Of a stretch of 64,000 nt of DNA, positions 8,058 to 16,315 are shown in pieces (within the stretch, counting starts at the first letter, position 1; each line of letters opens with the position of its first letter). The notes beneath the pieces were generated by a model. The model ran no database searches. It saw only the letters and a list, made by a program, of their open reading frames with translations, and was not told where the DNA came from. The stretch covers positions 23,168 to 87,167 of the forward strand of contig NZ_BATQ01000075.1 of assembly GCF_000739635.1 (NCBI RefSeq). The letters are read 5' to 3'. A program made the position numbers and the translations under genes. The stretch is from Verrucomicrobium sp. BvORR034 (lineage in GTDB: Bacteria; Verrucomicrobiota; Verrucomicrobiia; Verrucomicrobiales; Verrucomicrobiaceae).

Positions 8058-11000
8058 ATGCGCTGTCAAGCCTCCCGCCCTTTTCTATCCAAGCGTCTGC
8101 CCCGTGGCGTGGCATTGCTCTCCACCCTGATCGTGCTGGCACTGGTAACAGTGCTGGTGGTGAGCTTCTTTATTGCCTCGCGGTCCATGCGGGAACAGGC
8201 CACCTATTCGCTGAGCGATTTCAGGCTGGGCACCTTGCGTGATGTGGCGATCAACGCCTCGATTGAGCAGCTGCGGGAGGCGACCACGCAGGCCGGGGAG
8301 ATGTGGGCTTCCCAACCGGGGGCCATCCGTACCTACAGCCGCACGACCGGGCAGCCCAGCCAGATTTTCAAGCTCTACAGTCATGAGGTGTCGAGATTGC
8401 AAGGTCTGGCCACCATAGTGGATGCCGCGACACTGAATCTGGAGAGCGATGTGCCAGCCAACTGGAAAGCACAAACCTCGGCCTATGTGGACCTCAATGA
8501 GCCGGAGGTGTTCTCGGTGGATGGGCAAATGCATTTTCCCATTGTCGATCCGAGGCTTGATGATGGCGGCACCCACGTCCCAGAGGGGTTTGCCTACACG
8601 GACAAGCTGGCCTCCTCTGGAACTTCGGTTGCGGGGGTGATCCCATCCGCAGGAGGGACCAGCGCCCAGCAACGGTTGCCGATGCCGGTGCGGTGGATTT
8701 ACCTGCTACGAGACGGCACCAGAGGGTGGATCAATGGGGCGGGGAAGTTTCAGCCGCTCTCCGGTACGGATGGTCCGAAGGGGAGCAATCCGATTGTGGG
8801 ACGCATGGCCTGGTGGGTGGATGATGAGTCCGCCAAGATCAACATCAATACCGCCTCCGAAGCCATTCCCTGGGACACGCCGCGCGCGGCCACACCGGAG
8901 GATGTGGAATATGCCCGGCAGACCCCAGTGAAGAATGAGGTGCAGCGGTTCAGTGGACATCCTGCGACAACCTGCCTGAGCACGATCTTTTTTCCCAACG
9001 AACTTCTGGATCCAGCCACGGCTGAGGGGAGGGGGAAACTGATGCAAATCTACGATCTGGCTCCGCGCATAGGTGGGAGAGAGACAGGGTATCTGGCGGT
9101 CGGGACGGCGCGAAGGCAGCCTGTCGCATTTGATGACGATCGTCTCTATGCCACGGTGGATGAGATGCTCTATGCACCAGACCGGAGCCGCCAGCCTCTA
9201 ATGCAGACCCTCGGAGCCGGGCGATTGCGCCAGCTCAGGTTCCTGCTCACGGCCAACAGCAGCGCTCCCGAGACCACGGCGGCGGGTACGCCCCGCATGA
9301 GCCTGTGGCCTGTGTTCCAGAATGATACCGATGCCAACCGAACCGCATACGACCGGCTGCTCACCCATGCCGCAACCATCGCTGGCCGACCTTACTACTT
9401 TCGGCGGAACGATGCGAAGACCAGCACCAATGAGTTTGCCGGGACCATGGCCAGCAATGCCAATCTCGAAAGGTACCTGCTCAGCCTCGCCGCCCGCAAT
9501 GACATGGGGTATGCGAAGTCCTTCATCCAGAAATATGACGGGGATGTTGATGCGACGGGCCGGGAGGTGGAAAACATGGCCGTGGGGCTGGTTAGTTTCC
9601 TGGAAACCATCCGGGATACCAATTTGCATGACACCACCATCGCCCCCAGCGGACAGCCGGTGATTCCCTACGGGAATTTTACGGACTTGTTTCGAGGAAC
9701 CAAGGTGCCGGGTCAGGTTCCCTCCACGAACCCGTCCAACTTCCCCAACGCCCGCGGGCAGCTCAACGACCATGAACTGCGGCTCGGGCCGGTGGGCAGG
9801 GAGTTTACGCTTTCTGAATTTGGGGTCGTTTTCAGTTATGCCGCGGAACACAAGTCGGGCGGGGTGAAGGTGAATCCCACCCTGGTGGACAAGCTGCAGC
9901 TTCCCGTGGGATACAAGGCGATCCAGGGCGCTGCAATTTTTGAGGGCTTCTGCCCCTCTCAAGGGTACACGATGATCTCGCCTGCAGCAGGCTTGTGTGC
10001 GGACTTCACCTTGGTGGGCATCAATGGCAGCCGTCCCTACAGCAAGGTCACGGGCAGCTCTCCGCTGGCAGGCACTGTGTATGCGGGATGGGGACCGTCC
10101 GGAAGCGGGTCTGACACAAGCAACCGACGCTGGCTGGGGGGCAGGGACCTGGAGGGGAGCAACGCCATGCCCAGCTCTGGTCTTACCATCCCGAATCTCT
10201 ATGACAAGACTTGGTGGGTGGGGTGGGGCGGCTCGGGCGGGAGATTCGTGTTTACGGGAAGTGACACGGCAGGGCTGACCAACCCAGGCTCCATCACCAA
10301 TCTCAAGGACCCCGTGACTGGCCAGGGGGAGATTCCAGCCATCTACACCAGGGGCTATTTCATCATTCCCTCCGCAGATGAGACCATGACGCTGGGCATG
10401 CTGGCTGAACCGTCGGGAAAGGAGGCCTTTGTGGAAATAGGCATCTGGGCAAGACGTGATGGCGTGGATCGGACTGACCATTGCAAGTTTGGGAAGTTCC
10501 CCCAAGTCGTTCTTCCCGTGCCCCAGCCCCCCTCCAACCTGCGCAAGGCGGATGGATCTCCCATGACCTGGCGGGAGAGGATGGATCAGACGAGAAACGG
10601 CAATTTCACTGATCCCGAAGTGATCGATCCAAGTGACACCGTGCGGACACTCGTGGTGCGGCACAATGACTACCGTCTGGCGCTCCTGCGCCGCCGGGAA
10701 CACATCGGACCGTATGAAAACCGGACCTACACCACCCACCCGGACTACTTTGACAGCAGCAAGCGCCAGGTGCACAGCTTCACCCGGGCCGGTGGGGTGC
10801 CTGAGGCGGGGGCGGTCTTCCGGCGGGGTCTGGTCAACACCCCGTATGCCACGGACGTTCAGCCGGATTTTCCCGTGGACCCGGCAGACCCGGTGTTCAC
10901 CAGTCACCTGGGAGGTTCCTATCCCTACCCGACGGATCCAGAGGTGACCCGTGATTGGAACAATGGCACCGGCATCGTGCCTGATGGAGCCTATTGGATC

Positions 11001-11972
11001 AAACCCGATGATTTGGCCCGGACCTTTGACGGTGCGGTGCCGCCCTACTTCAATCGCAAGTGGGATGGGGTGAACCTGAGCAATGGTGAAGAGACTATTT
11101 CACCGAACCAGCAGATCCCATCTGCAGTGATTTTCGGCGGCATCCCTTCGGCGGCGGGAGACGGAGTTCCATGGACTACTTACTTGTTTCGTCCTGATCT
11201 CAATGGCAACCATCTGGGGGCAGCAGGCCGGGGTATCTCGGGACCCCTGGAAGGAGCTCCACCGGACCATCGACTGTTGGACTGGTTCTGGATGCCTGTG
11301 GTGCAGCCCTATGCCGTGAGCGAGCCTTTTTCCACGGCCGGGAAAATCAATCTCAACTACCGCCTGGCGCCCTTCAACTACATCACCAGGGCAACAGGAC
11401 TGCACGCCATTTTCAAGTCGGAGCGGTTGCTGGCCATTCCCACGGATGCGGGCATGCGGTACAAAGACTACGCCGCAACAGCCTCCAACACGGGATGGCG
11501 CATGAAGATCGATGCGAAGGAGACGCTCAAACAGTTTGAGAACCGGTTCAACAGCGGCAAGATCTTTCGCTTTGCGAGCGAGATCTGCGAGATGCAACTG
11601 GTGCCGGAAGGCCAGACGCTGGGGGGAATGCAGGCTTTCTGGGCAGCGCACAAGCTCACTGGAGACAACACGCTGGAACGGCCCTATGCCGGCATCTACC
11701 CGCGGCTGACCACGCAGTCCAATGTCTTCACCATTCATCTGATGGTGCAGACACTCAACAAAGCCCGCTCTACGGCGTTGGATGAATTTGTGGAAGGGCA
11801 GGACATGGTGACGGGAACGTATCGGGGCGAGGCCCTGGTGGAGCGTTACATTGACCCCAATGATCCCGATCTGCCTGACGCGGTGGGGGCGGCGCTCGCG
11901 AGCACCCCGGCAGCGGCGATTGACGCGTCCTATGCGTGGCGGATCCGGCATGTGAGGCGCTTCGCCCCTTAA
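8058..11972 (+). CDS. Verru_Chthon cassette protein A (giant GspK/PilX-like protein)
   Basis: This 1304-residue protein starts with a basic leader and RGVALLSTLIVLALVTVLVV, the arrangement of GspK, the minor pseudopilin that lacks Phe+1 and Glu+5. A further GspK-like mark is KININTAS at about residues 260-267, and a second KINLN segment lies near residue 1100. GspK is usually about 320 residues, so this is four times larger; the extra sequence is soluble and rich in Gly, Pro, Asp and Tyr. It matches the family named Verru_Chthon cassette protein A (TIGR02600 as I recall). The likely role is the cap of a B-C-D-A pseudopilus tip contacting the exported substrate. That role is inference; family membership is well supported. 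Confidence 0.85.
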   Translation: MRCQASRPFLSKRLPRGVALLSTLIVLALVTVLVVSFFIASRSMREQATYSLSDFRLGTLRDVAINASIEQLREATTQAGEMWASQPGAIRTYSRTTGQPSQIFKLYSHEVSRLQGLATIVDAATLNLESDVPANWKAQTSAYVDLNEPEVFSVDGQMHFPIVDPRLDDGGTHVPEGFAYTDKLASSGTSVAGVIPSAGGTSAQQRLPMPVRWIYLLRDGTRGWINGAGKFQPLSGTDGPKGSNPIVGRMAWWVDDESAKININTASEAIPWDTPRAATPEDVEYARQTPVKNEVQRFSGHPATTCLSTIFFPNELLDPATAEGRGKLMQIYDLAPRIGGRETGYLAVGTARRQPVAFDDDRLYATVDEMLYAPDRSRQPLMQTLGAGRLRQLRFLLTANSSAPETTAAGTPRMSLWPVFQNDTDANRTAYDRLLTHAATIAGRPYYFRRNDAKTSTNEFAGTMASNANLERYLLSLAARNDMGYAKSFIQKYDGDVDATGREVENMAVGLVSFLETIRDTNLHDTTIAPSGQPVIPYGNFTDLFRGTKVPGQVPSTNPSNFPNARGQLNDHELRLGPVGREFTLSEFGVVFSYAAEHKSGGVKVNPTLVDKLQLPVGYKAIQGAAIFEGFCPSQGYTMISPAAGLCADFTLVGINGSRPYSKVTGSSPLAGTVYAGWGPSGSGSDTSNRRWLGGRDLEGSNAMPSSGLTIPNLYDKTWWVGWGGSGGRFVFTGSDTAGLTNPGSITNLKDPVTGQGEIPAIYTRGYFIIPSADETMTLGMLAEPSGKEAFVEIGIWARRDGVDRTDHCKFGKFPQVVLPVPQPPSNLRKADGSPMTWRERMDQTRNGNFTDPEVIDPSDTVRTLVVRHNDYRLALLRRREHIGPYENRTYTTHPDYFDSSKRQVHSFTRAGGVPEAGAVFRRGLVNTPYATDVQPDFPVDPADPVFTSHLGGSYPYPTDPEVTRDWNNGTGIVPDGAYWIKPDDLARTFDGAVPPYFNRKWDGVNLSNGEETISPNQQIPSAVIFGGIPSAAGDGVPWTTYLFRPDLNGNHLGAAGRGISGPLEGAPPDHRLLDWFWMPVVQPYAVSEPFSTAGKINLNYRLAPFNYITRATGLHAIFKSERLLAIPTDAGMRYKDYAATASNTGWRMKIDAKETLKQFENRFNSGKIFRFASEICEMQLVPEGQTLGGMQAFWAAHKLTGDNTLERPYAGIYPRLTTQSNVFTIHLMVQTLNKARSTALDEFVEGQDMVTGTYRGEALVERYIDPNDPDLPDAVGAALASTPAAAIDASYAWRIRHVRRFAP

Positions 11973-11990
11973 AACCCGGCCGCTTTCTGT

Positions 11991-12010
11991 CGAATATTTG
12001 CCAATGGCAG
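11991..12010. promoter_or_regulatory. CCAATGG palindromic box 3
   Basis: AATATTTGCCAATGG with the core at 12001-12007 lies inside the perfect inverted repeat TGCC-AAT-GGCA (11999-12009). It is about 90 bp upstream of the second sialidase-like gene (12099) and shares 14 of 15 bases with box 2. Confidence 0.4.
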
Positions 12011-12098
12011 CGTGAACACGCCGGTTCGTGCCGTCATGGTAAGGTGCTTCTCGCTGGTCTGATCTGGCCCATCAAACTGTCTCTGTTTACCGCTTCCC

Positions 12099-13259
12099 AT
12101 GTTTAAGAATCTTTATCCTGTCATCCTAGCCGCAACCTTTGTTGCCACGGGATCCATGCATGCCTCAGAAGCCCTGACGGGTCCGGAGCCCAAGGCGGGA
12201 GGGCGGAGGGTGGAGCCAGTACTGCCGGTGGTGGATCTTTCCGGCGACACTTCCCGTCATGTCATCATCGCAGCCGGAACGGAGGAGACTTACCAGGGGC
12301 ATCCTACGACGCTGTTGATGCCAGATGGGAAAACGATGTTTGCGGTGTGGAGCATCGGGCACGGTGGCAACTCAGGTCCGATGGCAAGAAGCGGCGATGG
12401 TGGGCTGACGTGGCAAAGAATAGATGACCAACTGCCTGAGGGATATAGGAAACACCGGAACTGCCCCAGCCTGTACCGGATGGTGGACCTGGGCGGCAAG
12501 GAGCGGCTTTGGGTGTTTTCCGCAAAGCCCAACATGCCACGGATCGTGAGTGAGGATGGCGGCGTGACCTGGAAGGAGGAGGCTCCCCTGGGGTTTCCCT
12601 GTGTGATGACCTTCAGCAGCATGGTGGAGCTCAAGAACGGGCGCTATCTGGGTCTGTATCACAAAGGGCCTGACGGGAAGGACAAGGCTCCTCTGGAGGT
12701 GTTGCAAACCGAGAGCAGTGATGGTGGGGGGACATGGTCCAAGCCCAAGGTGGTGGCCAGTGTGGAGGGGAAGAACCCTTGTGAGCCTTTTGTTTTCCGC
12801 TCTCCAGATGGGGCAGAACTGTGCTGCCTGATGCGGGAGAACACCCACAAGGGGAGGAGCCTCGTGATGTACAGCAAAGACGAGGGGGCCACCTGGAGCG
12901 CCCCGGTGGACACCCCCTGGGGGCTGACAGGCGATCGTCACATGGGCACCTATGCCAAAGACGGGCGGCTGGTGGTCGCCTTCCGTGATGTGGCCCTGCA
13001 GAGTCCCACACTGGGTCATTTTGTCGCCTGGGTGGGGCGATATGACGACCTGCGCAACAACAAGGAAGGCAGCGGCTACCGCATCAAGCTCTTGCACAGC
13101 CACGCGGGGCGTGACTGTGGGTATCCGGGGCTGGAATGCCTGACTGACGGGACGCTGGTGGCCACCACCTATGTCAAGTATGCGGAGGGTGCCAGGAAAC
13201 ACTCCGTGGTAAGCACGCGGTTCAAGCTTGAGGAAACTGACAAGCTGTTGACGCCTTGA
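12099..13259 (+). CDS. Exported sialidase-like BNR protein with four Asp-boxes (second copy)
   Basis: The 386-residue protein has a signal peptide (1-22, ending MHASEA) and four Asp-boxes spaced as in a six-bladed propeller: SGDGGLTW near residue 98, SEDGGVTW near 151, SSDGGGTW near 206 and SKDEGATW near 259. This is the exo-alpha-sialidase/BNR superfamily. The full set of boxes makes a functional glycosidase more plausible than for the first copy, but the sugar is unknown. It follows the cassette by 126 bp, carries its own CCAATGG box and is followed by the AraC regulator, so it is a good candidate for a regulated exported product of the island. Confidence 0.85.
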   Translation: MFKNLYPVILAATFVATGSMHASEALTGPEPKAGGRRVEPVLPVVDLSGDTSRHVIIAAGTEETYQGHPTTLLMPDGKTMFAVWSIGHGGNSGPMARSGDGGLTWQRIDDQLPEGYRKHRNCPSLYRMVDLGGKERLWVFSAKPNMPRIVSEDGGVTWKEEAPLGFPCVMTFSSMVELKNGRYLGLYHKGPDGKDKAPLEVLQTESSDGGGTWSKPKVVASVEGKNPCEPFVFRSPDGAELCCLMRENTHKGRSLVMYSKDEGATWSAPVDTPWGLTGDRHMGTYAKDGRLVVAFRDVALQSPTLGHFVAWVGRYDDLRNNKEGSGYRIKLLHSHAGRDCGYPGLECLTDGTLVATTYVKYAEGARKHSVVSTRFKLEETDKLLTP

Positions 13260-13356
13260 TTCCTGGACGAAACGAGACAGCGTGAACCGGTCTGTGATGT
13301 CTGGTTCGTGAGTCTGCCTGAGTTGGCGCAAGCATCTCTCCCACCTGTTCCCGACT

Positions 13357-14658
13357 GTGTCTTTCCCCATCCATTGTGAGTTGGTGGCGACGCGCCGCAG
13401 TGGCCGGGCTCCTACCCGTGTGGAGGGCCTGGAAATCGTCCGAATGGCGAGAGGTCATGCTGTGTGGGCAGTGGACGGAGAACCCGTCGAGGTGAAGGAG
13501 CACGACGTCATTTTCGTATTGCCGGGCCAGGTCTTCGGCGGGATTGAATCCTCGGAGTCGGTGCCGGTCCGTGCGGAACGCATCCTTGTAAAGCTGGCTG
13601 CGAAGCGGGGCAAAGGGTACGGAGCTGCTCTGGGGGAAGCGCTGGGCATGACGGAGACGCACGCGACCCGCATCTGGAGGACGCTGGAGTCTGCGAAGAC
13701 TCAGAAGGTAAATCTGGGGCTGGACGGATTGCGATTGTGTGGAGAAGTGGTGCGGCAGGCCTCGCAAAAGGGGTGGCTGGCTCAGACCTACATCTCTGCC
13801 TGCGTCTTCAAGCTGCTATGCCATCTCTGCCTGGGCTTGGAGGGCAAGGTGACCCGGGAATCCTCGCCCGCAGATTCTGAGCAGCGCGTGGCTGCCTTTT
13901 TGCAGGAGTTGGAGGCCCGGAGTGCGGAGCCTTGGACGCTGGAAACCATGGCCCAGGAGTCAGGGCTCAAACGCTCACGCTTTGGCACCATCTGCCGGCA
14001 ATTGACGGGAGAGAACCCCATTACCTTCTTGAGCAGACTCCGGGTGCGTGCCAGCCGCCGGTTGCTGAGGGAAACCACCTTAAGTGTCACGGATATCGCC
14101 ATGGAATGTGGATTCAGTTCCAGCCAATACTTCTCCAAAATCTTCCGACGTTATCAAGGCCATGAGCCGACCCACTTCCGCCATCTGGTGGAAGAAGTGC
14201 GCAAGGGCAGGGGGATCCATTATCTCAAGAGCGACACCGCACGGACGGCAGCCTACGCTGAAGAGGAAGTGGGGATAGGGGATTTTTTGGTGCAGTGCCG
14301 CATTACCCTTGATCAGTTGGGGGGGACGGCTGCTTCTCTGGAACTCGGGGTAGACCGGTTTGGCTTTGACGGGCGGCAGGGGTATTTGTTCTGTGAGGGG
14401 GACACGTTTGGTCCGGCCCAGTTCTTCGCACCGACTCACAAGTTCATCCGGGAAGGGGAGTCCTTCTTCTGCACTGTGGAACGCAAGGGCAGCCAGATCA
14501 CTTTTTCGATCAACGGCCACCTTGTGGCCACCATTGCGGACGATCCCTCCCGCAAGGTGGGGCTGGTAGGGCTTCGGCCGCTGCGCAATGGCATCTCCAT
14601 CCACTCCTTTCAAGTGGCGGGACGTGAAGTGGCGCTGAAGAGTGTGGATCTGGCGTGA
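13357..14658 (+). CDS. AraC-family regulator with C-terminal jelly-roll domain
   Basis: The 433-residue protein begins at a GTG (13357). Residues 1-80 look like a cupin sensor (AVWAVDGEPVEVKEHDVIF). Residues about 175-280 are an AraC-type double helix-turn-helix (LETMAQESGLKRSRFGTIC, then SVTDIAMECGFSSSQYFSK). Residues about 300-425 form a separate beta-sandwich with FSINGHLVATI and VGLVGLRPLRNGISIHSF, which resembles the LamG-like/3-keto-disaccharide hydrolase fold (DUF1080-type) seen in secreted verrucomicrobial glycan proteins. Such a tail on an AraC protein is unusual and suggests direct binding of a sugar. Its position just after the island makes it the likely regulator of that island. 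Confidence 0.85.
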   Translation: MSFPIHCELVATRRSGRAPTRVEGLEIVRMARGHAVWAVDGEPVEVKEHDVIFVLPGQVFGGIESSESVPVRAERILVKLAAKRGKGYGAALGEALGMTETHATRIWRTLESAKTQKVNLGLDGLRLCGEVVRQASQKGWLAQTYISACVFKLLCHLCLGLEGKVTRESSPADSEQRVAAFLQELEARSAEPWTLETMAQESGLKRSRFGTICRQLTGENPITFLSRLRVRASRRLLRETTLSVTDIAMECGFSSSQYFSKIFRRYQGHEPTHFRHLVEEVRKGRGIHYLKSDTARTAAYAEEEVGIGDFLVQCRITLDQLGGTAASLELGVDRFGFDGRQGYLFCEGDTFGPAQFFAPTHKFIREGESFFCTVERKGSQITFSINGHLVATIADDPSRKVGLVGLRPLRNGISIHSFQVAGREVALKSVDLA

Positions 14659-14667
14659 CGGAAAGGA

Positions 14668-15606
14668 TCAAGATGCGAGTCTAACCTGCGGCTCGTCGTC
14701 ATTCACGCGGGGCACCACTACCACGGGACAAGAGGCATGTTTCAGGATGCCGGCGGTGACGCTGCCCACGAAAAGGTTGTAGAGCGCGCCGTGTCCATGA
14801 GAGCCCATGATGATCAGGTCGGGGGCCAGTTCGTCCACCTTGTGCCGTACGACATCCAGCACCGGGCCGGTGTCCTCCCGGGTGACGGCATCGAGGCCCG
14901 CGCCTTCCAGTTGTTTCCTCAGTCTGTCCAGATCCGCCTGACAGGCTTCCGCTTCCGATTCGGTTCCAGGAGGTGGGGCGAAGTCGACCACCAACGGATC
15001 GGGTGGGATGACATGCAGGATGGTGACCCGGCTGTCGAAGGCCCGGGCCAGGAGTTCAGTCTGCTTCATGACGGATTCCGTCAGATCAGAGAAATCCACG
15101 AGAACGAGGATGGAATGAATCTGCGTCGTACCCGGGATGAGCCGGTCATCGATGGCAGGGTTCAGGTGGGTGCGTGCTGCAGGCACCACCGTGACGGGGC
15201 AGCGCGCATGGTGAAGCACCCCATGAGTGACGTTTCCCAGCAGCACGTCATGAATCGCGGTGTGACGGTGGGTGCCCATGACAATCATCCGGGCGTGTCG
15301 TTCCTCCGCGGCGGCCAGAATCTGCTCCGTGGGAGGGCCCTGCATCTGAAGCGTGCTCACATTGCTGTTGAGCCCGGTGATGCGCTCCCGCCATAGTTCC
15401 AGCTGTCGTCGGTCCGCCTCTGGATCCACTTCGGCGGCAAATGGGGTGGAGGCCGGGACGGGTTCGTACCCGATATAGGGCGGCTCTGGTGGGATGACGT
15501 GGAGCAGCAAGGGGCTCTCACTGGTTGCTTTGGCCATCTGGGTGGCCACTCCGATCACACGAGAGGTGACATCAGAAAAGTCCAACGGTACAAGCATGAC
15601 ACTCAT
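14668..15606 (-). CDS. Tandem universal stress protein (UspA family)
   Basis: I use the ATG at 15606 (MSVMLVPLDFSD) because AAGGAGG lies just upstream, one of the few strong ribosome sites in the window. The 312-residue product has two Usp domains. Each starts with a VPLDFSD/VLVDFSDL strand and ends with the ATP-binding loop: GTHRHTAIHDVLLGNVTHG in the first and GSHGHGALYNLFVGSVTAG in the second. The second loop fits the G-2X-G-9X-G(S/T) consensus best; the first lacks one glycine and may bind poorly. It converges with the AraC gene, 9 bp away. Confidence 0.9.
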   Translation of the reverse strand: MSVMLVPLDFSDVTSRVIGVATQMAKATSESPLLLHVIPPEPPYIGYEPVPASTPFAAEVDPEADRRQLELWRERITGLNSNVSTLQMQGPPTEQILAAAEERHARMIVMGTHRHTAIHDVLLGNVTHGVLHHARCPVTVVPAARTHLNPAIDDRLIPGTTQIHSILVLVDFSDLTESVMKQTELLARAFDSRVTILHVIPPDPLVVDFAPPPGTESEAEACQADLDRLRKQLEGAGLDAVTREDTGPVLDVVRHKVDELAPDLIIMGSHGHGALYNLFVGSVTAGILKHASCPVVVVPRVNDDEPQVRLAS

Positions 15607-15723
15607 GGCGGCCTCCTTTGGCAGGTTGGTTTCCCATACTACCAAATCGGCCGCCGGAGGTCCATCACGCTTCGCGGGTCACCCGCTCTCTCGTTTTGAC
15701 GTTCCCGACAAGAATTGCACCCC

Positions 15724-16056
15724 TCAGCCTCCCGTCAGGTCGTTGACCGTGGTGGAGGAGCTGTTGCTCTTGACCGAGGCCACGCCGTTGTCGCGGGCTC
15801 CGGTCGAACTGTACATCTCGCTCTTGCCGATGATCTGGCCATTCTTGGCCTTCAGGACAAAGAACGGTTCCCCGGCAACTGACGTCTTGAGTTCAAAGTT
15901 GGCGTCGTCAGCTCCGTGAGCGCGGACGGAGGCAATGCCATCCTGGGCACCCTGTTTGCTGGCGTAGCTCTGGCCGGTGAGGATCACCTGACCGTTGCCA
16001 GCCTTGAGATTGAAGGTGAACTGGCCGGACTTGTCCTTTTTCAGGTCGTAGCTCAT
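15724..16056 (-). CDS. YegP-like DUF1508 protein
   Basis: The 110-residue protein from the ATG at 16056 (MSYDLKKDKSGQFTF) contains two DUF1508 repeats. Each has a beta strand with F.LKA.NGQ.I, a turn S..Y.S..GA..GI/V.SV, and a closing strand. The first is about residues 10-50 and the second about 60-100. Proteins of this family are small and cytoplasmic and have no firm function; E. coli YegP is the usual reference. The longer reading from a TTG at 16080 is unlikely. The 259 bp upstream to 16315 contain nothing I can name. Confidence 0.85.
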   Translation of the reverse strand: MSYDLKKDKSGQFTFNLKAGNGQVILTGQSYASKQGAQDGIASVRAHGADDANFELKTSVAGEPFFVLKAKNGQIIGKSEMYSSTGARDNGVASVKSNSSSTTVNDLTGG

Positions 16057-16315
16057 AGGAGTGAGGAGGGTGAAGCTCAATGCCGAGTCAATGCGGCGAG
16101 CATCTCAAAAACGGTTGCCTGGAGCAATGGAAAAATGCAGAGGTTGGTCCAGTCGTCCTGATCGGTTCAGGCAATGGAGGGGAGGCGGATGAAATGCGGT
16201 GGGCGCGGCGGAGAGTCGCGGGGAATTTGGACGAACGTTCCCGTGGCGATCTGAGCCGATGGAGACAATCGGACTATGTCGGGTGCGATCCCCGAGAGTA
16301 GTCCGGTCGTCCCAA

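Noticed and set aside
9198..10907. 569-codon leftward open frame inside cassette A
   Set aside because: It is antisense to a gene with a clear family assignment and shows no domain, signal peptide or plausible start.
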